Shown here: piece by piece, positions 1 through 9,549 of the stretch
How the letters are laid out: each line of letters starts with the position of its first letter
How positions within the stretch are numbered: the stretch's first letter is position 1
Source of the DNA: a virus
Reading direction: 5' to 3' (one strand)
Length of the DNA stretch: 64,000 nucleotides
Virus record (IMG/VR): IMGVR_UViG_3300001390_000008
Location: 1-64,000 of that record
Program-made: the position numbers and the translations under genes
The notes under the pieces: generated by a model
Database searches by the model: none
What the model saw: the letters and a program-made list of their open reading frames with translations, nothing else
Told to the model about the DNA's origin: nothing

Positions 1-52
1 CCCCCCCTACGTATACTTGAGGCGGCACCCGCTACCTTCCATACTGTCCAAC

Positions 53-457
53 TCATGTGCAGTCTTCCGGCGTTTCTACTCTAGGTAATTTACCTAAAAA
101 TCTCTGGCATAACTTCTTTCGCTCTTCTTCTGGCATATAGTTTTTTATTTTACGGAATAACTGCAATGCCTGCATTTCTGGCATTCTGTGTTCCCTGTCA
201 AATGCTAATTCTATACATAGCCCCAATATATTTTGTGGAAATATATCTTCTGTATAGTATTGAAAGACTAGCCAATAAGACCACCGGGCTTTAGTTCTTT
301 CAGGAACTAAAGCACTGTCATACCATCTGGAAAAGAACTCTATAAGAGTTAATGATTCATGTGCAGAAAAAACGGCTAAGGAGGGGGTACATGCCCCATT
401 ACCCTCCAGATAATCGTGCACTTCTTGCATTGTACTTTGGCCGGTAAAAAGAGCCAT
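53..457 (-). CDS. hypothetical protein at distal end of tail operon (134 aa)
   Basis: I do not recognise this protein. It follows the tail fibre-like gene by 6 nt, so it is the last visible gene of the virion operon and may be a fibre chaperone, a fibre accessory or the first gene of another function. It is mixed helical and soluble, rich in Trp, Phe and charged residues (FFSRWYDS, RWSYWLVFQYY), with a basic/acidic C-terminal third. No signal peptide or membrane helix is seen. ATG start, stop at the left side of the window. Confidence 0.75.
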   Translation of the reverse strand: MALFTGQSTMQEVHDYLEGNGACTPSLAVFSAHESLTLIEFFSRWYDSALVPERTKARWSYWLVFQYYTEDIFPQNILGLCIELAFDREHRMPEMQALQLFRKIKNYMPEEERKKLCQRFLGKLPRVETPEDCT

Positions 458-463
458 GTCATT

Positions 464-952
464 TTAAACGCCATCAGTTATGGGCAATCTTATTATCCCT
501 GTAGCGCCCCACTGCAATACATAATCTGCGGTCACATTACTTACTGCCGCCCCAAGGTCTATAGCTAAGAGTAGAGGGGATGTAGCAGTTGTGCCGCCCA
601 CCTTATATACGACTGCCCAAGTAGCGTTACTAAATCCATTAGTCGCATCCTGTAAAAAAGTAATATCAGGGCCATCGACTTTAACTACACCGTTATCCCA
701 ATTTACAGTAATTGGGGATATCAATAACCCGCCTGTTGGGTAAGTACCTACAGCACTCACCTCGTTAAATACAACGTCTAACCAGTGCAGATCTGTGGTG
801 ACTGTATCATAGTCGGGTTGTGCTGTAAGTAGCGCACAATTAATAGTATCCGCACCCCAATCTATTGGAAGGCCTGCTAGTCCATGCAGTGTCCCGTTAT
901 CCATTAAACTTATTGCATACCCTCGAAAAGGTCTATTATCTCCTGCTGCCAT
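464..952 (-). CDS. tail fibre / distal tail structural protein (162 aa)
   Basis: The protein resembles a family of small beta-rich phage structural proteins found next to tail fibres: an N-terminal INCALLTAQPDYD segment, a middle VFNEVSAVGTYPTGG segment, and a C-terminal stretch ending in LQWGATGIIRL. Function is inferred from family resemblance and position among distal tail genes; it would be virion-associated, perhaps a fibre tip or baseplate subunit. ATG start, 10 nt after the upstream gene's stop. No enzymatic motif is visible. Confidence 0.75.
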   Translation of the reverse strand: MAAGDNRPFRGYAISLMDNGTLHGLAGLPIDWGADTINCALLTAQPDYDTVTTDLHWLDVVFNEVSAVGTYPTGGLLISPITVNWDNGVVKVDGPDITFLQDATNGFSNATWAVVYKVGGTTATSPLLLAIDLGAAVSNVTADYVLQWGATGIIRLPITDGV

Positions 953-962
953 TATACTGCTC

Positions 963-2195
963 CTATATAAATGCCTGTATGGCTAATCTTGAAGCATCTG
1001 TGCGGGCCGTTATTAGGCCACCTACTACAATACGCTTCACCCAGAATGCCTTTACTTCTCTCCCCAGTAAATCTCCTACAGTTATTGCTGCTGTTGAAAA
1101 TACAACCCCTGCCGGGGCCACATCTTCAGTAGCTACAGTAGCTGCTACCCCCGTAGTTATACCATCCCCTACCCCCACCAAATCAAGACCTAGCTCTATA
1201 CTATCATTAACTGGCTGGGTTATTACACTTATAGATACATTGTACATTGTGTTACTGCGAGTATTTTTAATATAAAAACACCTATAGTCTACACTTCTTG
1301 CATTAATATCCAAAAAGGAAATATTATCATACGTATTATTCCTAATCGAAGATATAGTTATCTGATCAGCTAAATCTACAGATGGATTAATACCATCATG
1401 GTATATATATAGCTGCCCCTCTGTATAAACCCCTACTGTATAGTTACCTGCAATACTGGCACTTACACGGGGGCTTTCTGTACCCCCAAGAGACTGCCAT
1501 GTATACTCTGGCGGGCTACCGGTATACACCCGTAAAGTACCTGCTCCTGATGGGTTACCATAGACTTCTATTATATTAGCCCCTGTTATGTTTACCGGCT
1601 GTGTAAAGTTTTGTGATAATACCCCGCTATTACTGGCTAAAGAAATCATACCACCAAGGCTAACTGCCTGATCCTCATTAGTGGCCCCACCGGAATAGAT
1701 AACTGCCAGATCACCTATAGACTGAATAGCATCAACTGAGGCTACATGCCCCCCCAAAATCCCTATAGATGCCGCGTGTGCAATAGTGGATGATTGATTA
1801 AGGCCATAAGCTAAAACTCCGGCTACTTCTATACTGCTTGTCTTTGCAAGCAACTGCAAACTAGCGGAAGATAAAACACCTGCTAGAGATATCTGCGGTA
1901 CCTTTGCTGTAAGTCCATTTGTTGTAAGTAGGGCAGCATCTTGCCCCGTCAATATAAAAGAACCAGAACTGGTAGATAAGATCCTGCTGTATAATAATGC
2001 AGCATCTGTACCTATAGTAGAAAACGCACCAGAGGCCGCCACCAAAGTAGTGGCGCTGCTATTATAAAGTAATACTGCGGCTTGCCCAGATAGAGAAAAA
2101 GCGCCAGAATCAGCAGTAAGCGTTGAGGTGCTACTAGTAATCCCTGTTGAGGAGGGTCGTCTTCTTATACTAGACGCACCACGTATTATAGACAT
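963..2195 (-). CDS. tail fibre-like protein with internal repeats (410 aa)
   Basis: The N-terminal ~100 residues contain two to three degenerate repeats of the type SGAFSxxGxxAALLY, a pattern common in phage structural proteins. The C-terminal ~220 residues are clearly paralogous to the protein encoded at 3522-4310: NITGANIIEVYGN vs NITGVTVVDAYGN, YRCFYIKN vs YRCFYLQN, and AFWVKR vs AFWIKK near the C-terminus. The gene lies 4 nt after the next fibre gene. The duplicated C-terminal module probably forms a virion-exposed beta domain; receptor binding is inference. Confidence 0.8.
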   Translation of the reverse strand: MSIIRGASSIRRRPSSTGITSSTSTLTADSGAFSLSGQAAVLLYNSSATTLVAASGAFSTIGTDAALLYSRILSTSSGSFILTGQDAALLTTNGLTAKVPQISLAGVLSSASLQLLAKTSSIEVAGVLAYGLNQSSTIAHAASIGILGGHVASVDAIQSIGDLAVIYSGGATNEDQAVSLGGMISLASNSGVLSQNFTQPVNITGANIIEVYGNPSGAGTLRVYTGSPPEYTWQSLGGTESPRVSASIAGNYTVGVYTEGQLYIYHDGINPSVDLADQITISSIRNNTYDNISFLDINARSVDYRCFYIKNTRSNTMYNVSISVITQPVNDSIELGLDLVGVGDGITTGVAATVATEDVAPAGVVFSTAAITVGDLLGREVKAFWVKRIVVGGLITARTDASRLAIQAFI

Positions 2196-2199
2196 AAGA

Positions 2200-3513
2200 C
2201 TACACTTTAATTTCTGTTACTTTAATAAAAGAATTCGCTTTTCCTCCATATACGGGGGCACCTGCCGCGTCTGCATTTATATATGCTGTTCCACTACCTA
2301 CACCCATCCTCAGCTTAAACGTCGTTGCTATTGTGGAGTTTGAAGTATATTCAAAATCAACAAACGCACTTGAATACATAATAGAACCATAGGACATAGA
2401 AACGGCATCAGCTCCTGCATTACTATCCCTAAATAGTGCCATAGCTACTGTATCTTGCTCCCAACTGCCCCACATAACAGCCTGAACGTGCAATATACTA
2501 TTAGCATATTTGGGGGTATACAAGATTGTCGTTATTTCCTGACCTTCTGTATTTTGCGGGATTGTATTATCCCATGGAGTTAGCGCAGTAATAGTTGTTA
2601 CTGTAGTATAGTCTGCTCTTAGGTGGCCTACAACACCGGTTTGGGTAGCACTTATAGAATCCCCTACAACTTCATTTCTAACACCATAAATAACAATAGC
2701 AGTATTTGCTATAAAATTTTCTGCATCCAATGTAGGCCTAATAGTTATCCTATTTATAGAACTAACATTCTGCCAAAACATATTAGTTATATTAACCGAT
2801 AGATTAGTTGGGGATTCTCTACCAGCAAAGGATGTTGAATCGCATAATTTATATCTATTTTCTGTATACCCTTTTATATTAATATATAAATTCCCATAGT
2901 AGGAAGCTAGTGAGGCGTTAGTGCTAGCTTGACCAATAATAGCATCATTAATTGGGTAAAGTCCTACACTGCCCGCCCCATATATAGTTGCTGATTTATA
3001 GTTAGTTGAAATAATATCATTATTGATATACATCCGTATATTATCGTACCCGGTAGCAGCTTCGGTAGTTCTTGCATCTAGTAGCTCTATGTATAAATCA
3101 CCATAACCTTGACTTATATTTTGTATATCAAAAATTCCATCCACTGCTAGAATTTCTTCATATAGTTTAGTTTTTACCTGCTTTATACTTGTCGAGCCGG
3201 CTAAACTAGATTGTAGATCACCCGTAATATCATAAACACCCGTACTAATACAGGTAGTAACTATAGTAGCATTAGTCCCATAAGAAACTAAATTCTTATC
3301 TTGTGGTAAGTTTACTGTTGCTCCTGCTGTAGTAAATGTCTGTAACCCATCAATACTCTGAATAACAAATATATTACCAGCCGTTACCCCAGTAGAGGGT
3401 ATTGTAATTGCGAAAGCACCTGTGCATCTATAGGTTACAGAATCATCCCCCGCCCCTATATCCGCATCTGCTATTGTGAAAATACCTGATTTAGGTACGA
3501 TAGTAGTAGACAT
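2200..3513 (-). CDS. tail fibre / receptor-binding-like protein (437 aa)
   Basis: The first ~95 residues are a beta-rich phage tail-appendage domain (TCTGAFAITIPS-like segment, then GNIFVIQS). The last ~130 residues match a C-terminal head domain recurrent in phage fibres: TPWDNTIPQNTEGQE followed by alternating strands with VQAVMWGSWEQDTVAMALFRD. Such C-terminal domains usually trimerise and sit distally, which makes this the best candidate host-recognition protein here. Known from family: the domain is structural. Inferred: receptor binding. It sits 8 nt after the next gene. Confidence 0.8.
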   Translation of the reverse strand: MSTTIVPKSGIFTIADADIGAGDDSVTYRCTGAFAITIPSTGVTAGNIFVIQSIDGLQTFTTAGATVNLPQDKNLVSYGTNATIVTTCISTGVYDITGDLQSSLAGSTSIKQVKTKLYEEILAVDGIFDIQNISQGYGDLYIELLDARTTEAATGYDNIRMYINNDIISTNYKSATIYGAGSVGLYPINDAIIGQASTNASLASYYGNLYINIKGYTENRYKLCDSTSFAGRESPTNLSVNITNMFWQNVSSINRITIRPTLDAENFIANTAIVIYGVRNEVVGDSISATQTGVVGHLRADYTTVTTITALTPWDNTIPQNTEGQEITTILYTPKYANSILHVQAVMWGSWEQDTVAMALFRDSNAGADAVSMSYGSIMYSSAFVDFEYTSNSTIATTFKLRMGVGSGTAYINADAAGAPVYGGKANSFIKVTEIKV

Positions 3514-3521
3514 ATCGGTTC

Positions 3522-4310
3522 CTACGGGTTAGTAGTTAAAGAAAGACCTAGTGAGAATGTATTTTGAGCACTGGTCAGCCTATTTTCTGCCGGGGTTACC
3601 TTCTTTATCCAAAAAGCATAACTCTCGCCGGCAAGCATTGTTCCTAATAGTAGCCCGGTACTAGAACTACTGGGGGATGCGAAGGTAAGGGCTGATAGTA
3701 CATTAGTGGTATCTTCCGTATCTGCCAGGGGGCCGAGAGCAACCCCATTAAGCCCTGCTGGATCTAGACTAACAGATACAGTATCCGCCACATCTGGCTG
3801 GGCATTAACCCATATTGTTACTTTATATGCAGTAGCCGTAGCGTGATTATTTTGCAAGTAAAAACATCTATATTCTGTATTACCTGCAAATGACTGTACC
3901 TCAGTAATATCATCAAATATATTTTGGGGCACATTTGATATAGTCACTGAATCTTGTGCAGAGGCGGCAGGAAAGTTTGCGTATATCACATCTATTATAA
4001 GATACCCTGCCGCATTTCCTACAGTGTATGTGCCGTCCCCCGTAATATTTTTCCCAGTTCCGTTAGGCGACCCCGGAGGATACCACCACAAAGCGTCTGT
4101 GGACTTTGTATATTGTAAAGTACCTATTCCTTCCGTATTGCCGTAAGCATCTACTACAGTTACCCCAGTAATATTAGTGACCCCGGCAGCACTCTGGCTT
4201 CGTACTTCATTAGGAGTTCCCGCAGAGATAGCCCCACCTATACTTGCTAAAGGGGTTATAACGGCGGGGCCAGAAAATAGCATCAATATATCTGTAATAC
4301 TTATAGCCAT
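3522..4310 (-). CDS. tail protein, paralogue of the 963-2195 fibre C-terminus (262 aa)
   Basis: Nearly the whole protein aligns by eye with the C-terminal ~220 residues of the protein at 963-2195, so one arose by duplication or domain loss. Shared segments include the NITG strand, YRCFY, and the terminal AFWIKKV...NRLTSAQNTFSLGL. Start ATG overlaps the stop of the 823-aa gene by one base (TAATG), implying coupled translation. Likely beta-structured virion component. Confidence 0.78.
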   Translation of the reverse strand: MAISITDILMLFSGPAVITPLASIGGAISAGTPNEVRSQSAAGVTNITGVTVVDAYGNTEGIGTLQYTKSTDALWWYPPGSPNGTGKNITGDGTYTVGNAAGYLIIDVIYANFPAASAQDSVTISNVPQNIFDDITEVQSFAGNTEYRCFYLQNNHATATAYKVTIWVNAQPDVADTVSVSLDPAGLNGVALGPLADTEDTTNVLSALTFASPSSSSTGLLLGTMLAGESYAFWIKKVTPAENRLTSAQNTFSLGLSLTTNP

Positions 4311-6781
4311 TAGTAGACTCCTATCGGTAGATATTTAGTTCCAAAATTTAAAACCTTTTCTAATTCGTCTTTCCCCCCTTGGGGGTCTAGGTTTTTTATT
4401 AGAAAATTTTTAGGCTCATCTATCTTATCCTCTATCTCAGTCATTATAGATACAAACACCCACTCTGTCTCTGTTAGGTCTTTATTTACATGAGTGTACC
4501 TGCCTATGCCAAACTTCCTATGATTGTGTCTTGGTGTGTTTAGTAACATTTTCATACTAAGCCACTCTTCTAATTCCCTCTCAGTATAAATAATCCTTAC
4601 CAACAATGTCGCAGTATCAAACCAATAATAATCCATCACATACGCAGTAGTATGCCAGTATTTATCCTCATTCCATTTTTGGTAATCTAGGTGTCTTCTA
4701 TAATCATAGTATATACGTATATTTATCGCATCATTATGCCTAGGGTTTATTAAAGGCCACATTCCTATAGGCGGTTCTACTGGCACTACATCCCACCCCA
4801 TATCAATTTTCATAAAATCACTTGTATCCTCAGTACTCCACCCGCCATCCCAAGACGTAGTAGTAAAGGTTTCCGTAGTGGCCACTATAGTTCTCCACCC
4901 AAATTGCATAGCAGAAAAATTAAACCCATAACCCCCTGTATTAATCTCCTCCTCTTCTTGTAATTCCTCTCGTAGAATAAAACTATTACCTTCTGGTGTA
5001 CTGGCCTCCACAGGAGAAGCTACCTCAACCACCTCTCTAGTATGCATAATACGCATCCCATTAGTGTTTGGGTCTTGCGTATTATATAAAAAATCATGCT
5101 CCTGTTCTAAATACAAAACTAATTTTTTACGTATATCAAAAAAATGAATAAATCTCTCAGACATTCTTACTGCATATATCCCTTCTTGCCCCCCATTATC
5201 TAACTTCCAGTCAGAATCATACTGTGTCTTAGTTCCCATTATCCATTGGTCTAGAGTAAATTGCTGCGCTCCTTCTGTGGGGTGTGTCCATTTAAGTACT
5301 ATATCCCCTGTCTCATTTTCCCCTATATAGCTGTAATGGTCAGTAAACGTTGTAGGAGTTCCCGGTGCATTAGGGTAGTCATATGCTGGGCCAAAAGTGT
5401 TGCCAGGAGAATCCCCTGAATACTTACTTATATTCCCCCACAACCCCGTCTCCCCGCGCTGATTATTACTTATGTTATATAGTAAAGAGTTCTCCAACGT
5501 AGGGTCATCAACCCCCGCAACAAATTTCTGCTTTAAATCTCTATATTTAGCAAAATGTGCAGTTACCGGTATCTCGATATCCCCTACATAATCCCTAGCT
5601 ACAATAAGCTGCCCAGTAAGCCCGGATGTTATCTCTATAGTATCTTCTTGCCAGTTGTGTGTATGCACCTCTGTATCGCCCTGCCCCGGAAAGAGACCAT
5701 ACCAGCTATCCTCTACACCTCCGTCAGTATATATGGGTAGATGATCCTTCTTCGTAGTATTTGTAAATACTAGCTTATCCCCCCATGTGCCTTCTTGATT
5801 AGCTACAGTGTCGAGAGCTATCTTTGCAGTAGCCATATCTGTTACATAGCATTTTAATAAATACTGCCCATCTTCCTTTACATTACTCTGCCCATTATTG
5901 AAGCTGTCTTCAAACCTACGGGAAGCTACCGCCTCCGTACCAGACTCATTAAAAAACCATGGTGTCTCTGGGGTGTAGGCATTGGGTTGCTGAGGAAAAC
6001 TAAACAAAGACTCCCAACCAGACGGGTTATTCCCGCCCTTCATACTCTTGAAGGAGGCCCGTTTACTATCGTCCATATCCCCCTTTTTTATTGTTTCTGC
6101 CGGGTAGGGCCTACGGTACAGTATATCTTTCAAACCATCTTTACATATAGCCAGTAGCCACTTTTCATCTATCTCTAGCAGTTCCCCTGTTATAGGGTCA
6201 TATTGCTTATTCCCGTTTGCATCTAAATCAGGAACCCTCTCTATACGAAAACATGCACCTAATACCGGTTTAGGCGCAATAGCCAGATATCTACCTTGAT
6301 AATATATTTCTTCATGTGAGGTATCTGCCCCATAATAAAAATCATCAACATGTGCGGCAAAATATCTCATAGGGGGGCCATTGTAGGATATGCGCTCACG
6401 CCTCTTCTCTATAGCCCCTGTGCGCGTCCCATTACTATCTAATAGATAGGGGCCTATCCAGTCTATATTGCCATACACTTGATCTCCGGGGGCCTTAGCC
6501 CACACCCACTTATATTGCTGAGTCTTCTTATCCAAAGCCCTATAAAGGTGCTTTATTGCGTCCTTACCGCCAGAAGTTCCGTATGGCAGGTCTTCATATT
6601 CCGGTACAGCAGGATCTGCCCATGTATTTACGGGTTTCTTCTTAGCAAATGGCTTACCCCAACCTGCAGGGTTAGAGTCATCTACGGGGAAAAACATGAA
6701 TCCCTCTGCCGGGGGGTACTCAAAATTCTGTACAAGGCTGAATGGCCCTATTACATTTTGCCCTTGCCAGTTAATAGCCAC
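4310..6781 (-). CDS. large distal tail / baseplate protein of unknown fold (823 aa)
   Basis: Very Trp/Tyr/Asp-rich soluble protein with long polar stretches and no signal or membrane helix. N-terminus WQGQNVIGPFSL; a centre with GLFPGQGDTEVHTHNWQEDT; an acidic EEEEIN patch near residue 620. No enzymatic motif stands out. The position between small tail proteins and the fibres, and its size, fit a central tail tip, baseplate or wall protein. I cannot assign a named family. Confidence 0.75.
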   Translation of the reverse strand: MAINWQGQNVIGPFSLVQNFEYPPAEGFMFFPVDDSNPAGWGKPFAKKKPVNTWADPAVPEYEDLPYGTSGGKDAIKHLYRALDKKTQQYKWVWAKAPGDQVYGNIDWIGPYLLDSNGTRTGAIEKRRERISYNGPPMRYFAAHVDDFYYGADTSHEEIYYQGRYLAIAPKPVLGACFRIERVPDLDANGNKQYDPITGELLEIDEKWLLAICKDGLKDILYRRPYPAETIKKGDMDDSKRASFKSMKGGNNPSGWESLFSFPQQPNAYTPETPWFFNESGTEAVASRRFEDSFNNGQSNVKEDGQYLLKCYVTDMATAKIALDTVANQEGTWGDKLVFTNTTKKDHLPIYTDGGVEDSWYGLFPGQGDTEVHTHNWQEDTIEITSGLTGQLIVARDYVGDIEIPVTAHFAKYRDLKQKFVAGVDDPTLENSLLYNISNNQRGETGLWGNISKYSGDSPGNTFGPAYDYPNAPGTPTTFTDHYSYIGENETGDIVLKWTHPTEGAQQFTLDQWIMGTKTQYDSDWKLDNGGQEGIYAVRMSERFIHFFDIRKKLVLYLEQEHDFLYNTQDPNTNGMRIMHTREVVEVASPVEASTPEGNSFILREELQEEEEINTGGYGFNFSAMQFGWRTIVATTETFTTTSWDGGWSTEDTSDFMKIDMGWDVVPVEPPIGMWPLINPRHNDAINIRIYYDYRRHLDYQKWNEDKYWHTTAYVMDYYWFDTATLLVRIIYTERELEEWLSMKMLLNTPRHNHRKFGIGRYTHVNKDLTETEWVFVSIMTEIEDKIDEPKNFLIKNLDPQGGKDELEKVLNFGTKYLPIGVY

Positions 6782-6786
6782 ACGTA

Positions 6787-7206
6787 TTATCCGTAACTTG
6801 CGGGCAAATACCCTGCCTGTATGGCCATTTTAAGGCCTTTATTAAATATATCGGGCTGTATAGCCGCTAGTTTAGCAGACCATTTTCTAGATAATTCAGT
6901 AGGTACGGCACTAGCCCCAGATTGCGCTTGTATCTCAACTCCATCCAATTTAACAGGCCCGCCAAGTAAGTCCTGCTCATCTTTTGCTTCATCTATATCA
7001 AAGGCCATTCTATTAATGCGCCCCCCTTGATCAACCATCACAATCATGTGGACAACTTCTATTTCCAAAACCCCCGTACCATTATACTGCTCAGGTGTAT
7101 GGTCTTTTTTATAAATCCCGGTTTCCGTAACTATCTGATACTCTACTATCCGGTATAGTTCATCCCTGCCGTGATAAGGTTGTGTGGGGGAGAATTCGTT
7201 AGGCAT
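6787..7206 (-). CDS. tail-region hypothetical protein (139 aa)
   Basis: Compact soluble protein with a beta-rich N-terminal half (YRIVEYQIVTETGIY, LEIEVVHMIVMVD) and an amphipathic C-terminal half (KWSAKLAAIQPDIFNKGLKMAIQAGYLP). Located 5 nt upstream of the 823-aa gene in the tail operon, so probably a minor tail component. No recognised family. Confidence 0.75.
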   Translation of the reverse strand: MPNEFSPTQPYHGRDELYRIVEYQIVTETGIYKKDHTPEQYNGTGVLEIEVVHMIVMVDQGGRINRMAFDIDEAKDEQDLLGGPVKLDGVEIQAQSGASAVPTELSRKWSAKLAAIQPDIFNKGLKMAIQAGYLPASYG

Positions 7207-7214
7207 ATCATATA

Positions 7215-8531
7215 CTACGGATTATCTGGTGCGGCATAGGAATCAGACCCTTCTACGGAGGGGGCGGTTAATCTCAATGTACCTACCTGCTTTCTATTAA
7301 GCAGAGCAGGAGGCTTAGTATATGTTGCAATTATCGTAGCATTCTTAAATTTAACTATCCTGCCATTAATTCCTATCTCAGTATCGAAGGCATAGGGGTA
7401 TACACGGTAAGTTGTGGTATATGTAACCTTTATTAATCCTGCTATTTTTATCACAAAGCCTGCTATATCTGTAGCAACTATCTCACCTGGTTGTACAATT
7501 CTGTTTTGTGGCCTTCCCTTGTACTCACTAGGGTTAAGCCAATTAACCTCTTTTACTGTGTACCCTTCCTGCCTAAATATTACAGTAACCCTTCTGTTCC
7601 ATTGATCGACTATATCAGAATCCTCTTTTATACCCATCCTGCCCTGTGGAGGGTACTTTACATTCCTGCCATTCACCCCCTTAAAATTTATAGATTCATG
7701 TATAACCCTATAATTACCTTTTTGTGGGGTTAGCAGAGAGCCGTCTGTGACCTCTATCTTAGCCTCTACATCAGGATATACCCTTATGAGTGCAGAAGCT
7801 TCTAATACTGCGGTAGATGGCATACCTGCCTCAGTATACGTAGTTATAGCAGCAGGCCCATCTGCATCCACCTCTATCACTAGTCTCCCTACCCCACTAT
7901 TTCTACTTATATTAGCTAATTCGTATTCACACTTGGGGGCTTGTAAGGATATCGTAGCAAAGTCCCCGGAGGATGCCTCATACACCACTATTATCGCATC
8001 CTCATAAGGTATATATTTCTTAACATTTGCCCCGAAGGGGTTATATATAGACTGAGGAGATGGGGGGCCTGAATAGTCTGTTTCATAGGGGCAGCCCCAC
8101 CCCTCATAGAGAAATTTATACAATGTATATCTAGCTTTGTATGTGACCTTTATAACACCAAACCCTATTTTACTTGAGTCTATTGTATTAGTAGAGCCGT
8201 TAAACGATAAAAATGTTGTAGTTATATTTCCAGAAACATCATGGAATTTACCTAATAGCGATATAGCCACACTATAGGCTTTAGGGTAGGTTAGACGTAT
8301 CTGCTTGCTATTGGTAAAGGATAATATTTCTTCCACCTCCTTTACAGTACTTCCTAGCTTAACTAGTTGCCCTGAGCTCTCCCATACTTTCCCGGTACGT
8401 TCAGGGTAAACCCTTAGGTATTGCGTTCTTAGGGAGTACTTAGCCCGGTCATCAGCCTCTATCAGCAGAGATTGCTCTGCTGCACTACTGCTAAAATCTA
8501 CGGTAATAGTACTGGTTAGTCTCGTGCTCAT
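7215..8531 (-). CDS. tail/baseplate structural protein (438 aa)
   Basis: Long beta-rich protein with repeated strand patterns of the type VIKVTYKARYTLYKF and KVTYTTTYRVYPY, suggesting two or more related beta modules. Its start overlaps the upstream gene's stop by 4 nt (ATGA), so translation is coupled. Position and composition suggest a baseplate or distal tail subunit. No catalytic motif is visible. Confidence 0.75.
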   Translation of the reverse strand: MSTRLTSTITVDFSSSAAEQSLLIEADDRAKYSLRTQYLRVYPERTGKVWESSGQLVKLGSTVKEVEEILSFTNSKQIRLTYPKAYSVAISLLGKFHDVSGNITTTFLSFNGSTNTIDSSKIGFGVIKVTYKARYTLYKFLYEGWGCPYETDYSGPPSPQSIYNPFGANVKKYIPYEDAIIVVYEASSGDFATISLQAPKCEYELANISRNSGVGRLVIEVDADGPAAITTYTEAGMPSTAVLEASALIRVYPDVEAKIEVTDGSLLTPQKGNYRVIHESINFKGVNGRNVKYPPQGRMGIKEDSDIVDQWNRRVTVIFRQEGYTVKEVNWLNPSEYKGRPQNRIVQPGEIVATDIAGFVIKIAGLIKVTYTTTYRVYPYAFDTEIGINGRIVKFKNATIIATYTKPPALLNRKQVGTLRLTAPSVEGSDSYAAPDNP

Positions 8532-8806
8532 ACTACTTTATTACAGGATATTATATTTGTCTGCCGTAGTTGTACATCACTTGGGCGTTTTCTACTCCCA
8601 CCTCGTAATGCGGGTAGATGTCTACGGTTACCCTTTAGTTGTATTGACGGGTCATCATTTAGTTTTATTCTTTCCCTGAAGTACTCTATAGGGTTACCCA
8701 GAGTTACCCCAGGGTGGCCCCAATCTGCCTCCTCTATACCCATTTCAATCAGGTGCTGTTTTTCCTGCCGGGTGAAAGGTGCATCTTTAATTCTGGTAGT
8801 AGCCAT
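8528..8806 (-). CDS. small tail-region protein (92 aa)
   Basis: Basic soluble protein with a predicted helical N-terminus (FTRQEKQHLIEMGIEEADWGHPG) and a lysine/arginine-rich C-terminus (KGNRRHLPALRGGSRKRPS). The ATG is preceded by GAGGAAT at good spacing. That ribosome-binding site lies just downstream of one copy of the 22-bp duplication flanking the HNH gene, so this gene probably directly followed the 331-aa structural gene before the HNH gene arrived. Confidence 0.75.
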   Translation of the reverse strand: MATTRIKDAPFTRQEKQHLIEMGIEEADWGHPGVTLGNPIEYFRERIKLNDDPSIQLKGNRRHLPALRGGSRKRPSDVQLRQTNIISCNKVV

Positions 8807-8819
8807 TACGGATTCCTCA

Positions 8820-8841
8820 TGTCAACCCTAAGCAGATTCTC
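8820..8841. repeat. 22-bp direct repeat, copy at the 3' end of the HNH gene
   Basis: Copy 1 of a 22-bp near-identical repeat (2 mismatches with 9550-9571). On the minus strand both copies encode ...ESA and a TAG stop, so the HNH reading frame ends with the same residues as the structural gene it interrupts. Confidence 0.85.
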
Positions 8842-9496
8842 TACGCATTGAAGGTGTAGGAGTTGTTACCGCCTTTTTATGAGACCAGTTAAGAGCTAAC
8901 ACCCTTTTATTAATAGTGGAGCTAGGTATTCCTGTACGGCGAGACCACCCCGCTAAAGTATCCGTAACACCATCCACTGTAAGACGTACATTATTGCTTT
9001 TATTACTAGCTTGCTCTATAGAAGAAGCCCATTTACAATTACTAGGGGTGTAATCACCATTAAGGTTTTTACGTTCTAAGCTATATCCCTCTGGGCGTGG
9101 CCCCATATCTTTTAAGAATTGTGTTATATCTTCCCACCCATCACATACCTTTATCCCCCTACCACCATACCTACCCCATCTATTATTTTTAGGGTTGGTG
9201 CATCTATCATGCATGTTATGCCATATATGGTACAAAGGATGGTAACTTTTTCCGTGAGTTTTCTTCCCTACTTTTTGTAGGCACCCACATGATTTTGTAT
9301 GGCCACTTTTAAGATTATTGCCTTGTATAGTAACCCTTACCCCGCAATCACATAAACAATCCCATACAGGGGGGGAAGAGCCCTTTATGTATCTTTTTAC
9401 CAAAAGCGCATTAAATTTTTTATCGCATAAATCTATTATCCACTTCCATTGAGTACCATATCTACCCCTACCAAGATATCCTATTTTACCTTCCAT
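8828..9496 (-). CDS. HNH homing endonuclease, free-standing (222 aa)
   Basis: Phage-type HNH endonuclease. A Cys-rich N-terminal region (C47, C49, C51, C70, C72) probably binds zinc. The nuclease core carries H93/H96, the RYGGRGIKVCDGW segment near 109-121 and YSLERKNLNGDYTPSNCKWA near 138-157, typical of the family. The C-terminal ~50 residues look like a DNA-binding module. I chose the ATG at 9496 because GGAGAG lies just upstream; the frame is open for 29 more codons, which cover the flanking duplication. Role: a selfish gene that cuts an intron-less or HNH-less allele to spread. No intron is evident. Confidence 0.88.
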   Translation of the reverse strand: MEGKIGYLGRGRYGTQWKWIIDLCDKKFNALLVKRYIKGSSPPVWDCLCDCGVRVTIQGNNLKSGHTKSCGCLQKVGKKTHGKSYHPLYHIWHNMHDRCTNPKNNRWGRYGGRGIKVCDGWEDITQFLKDMGPRPEGYSLERKNLNGDYTPSNCKWASSIEQASNKSNNVRLTVDGVTDTLAGWSRRTGIPSSTINKRVLALNWSHKKAVTTPTPSMRRESA

Positions 9497-9549
9497 AATT
9501 GCTCTCCATACATTAATGAAGAACATAATATAGCTAAGAAGTATCACCG

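Noticed and set aside
865-1275. Plus-strand open frame opposite the fibre gene
   Set aside because: Lies across two well-supported minus-strand structural genes, has low-complexity Thr/Ser/Pro composition and no operon context; shadow of the real frames.
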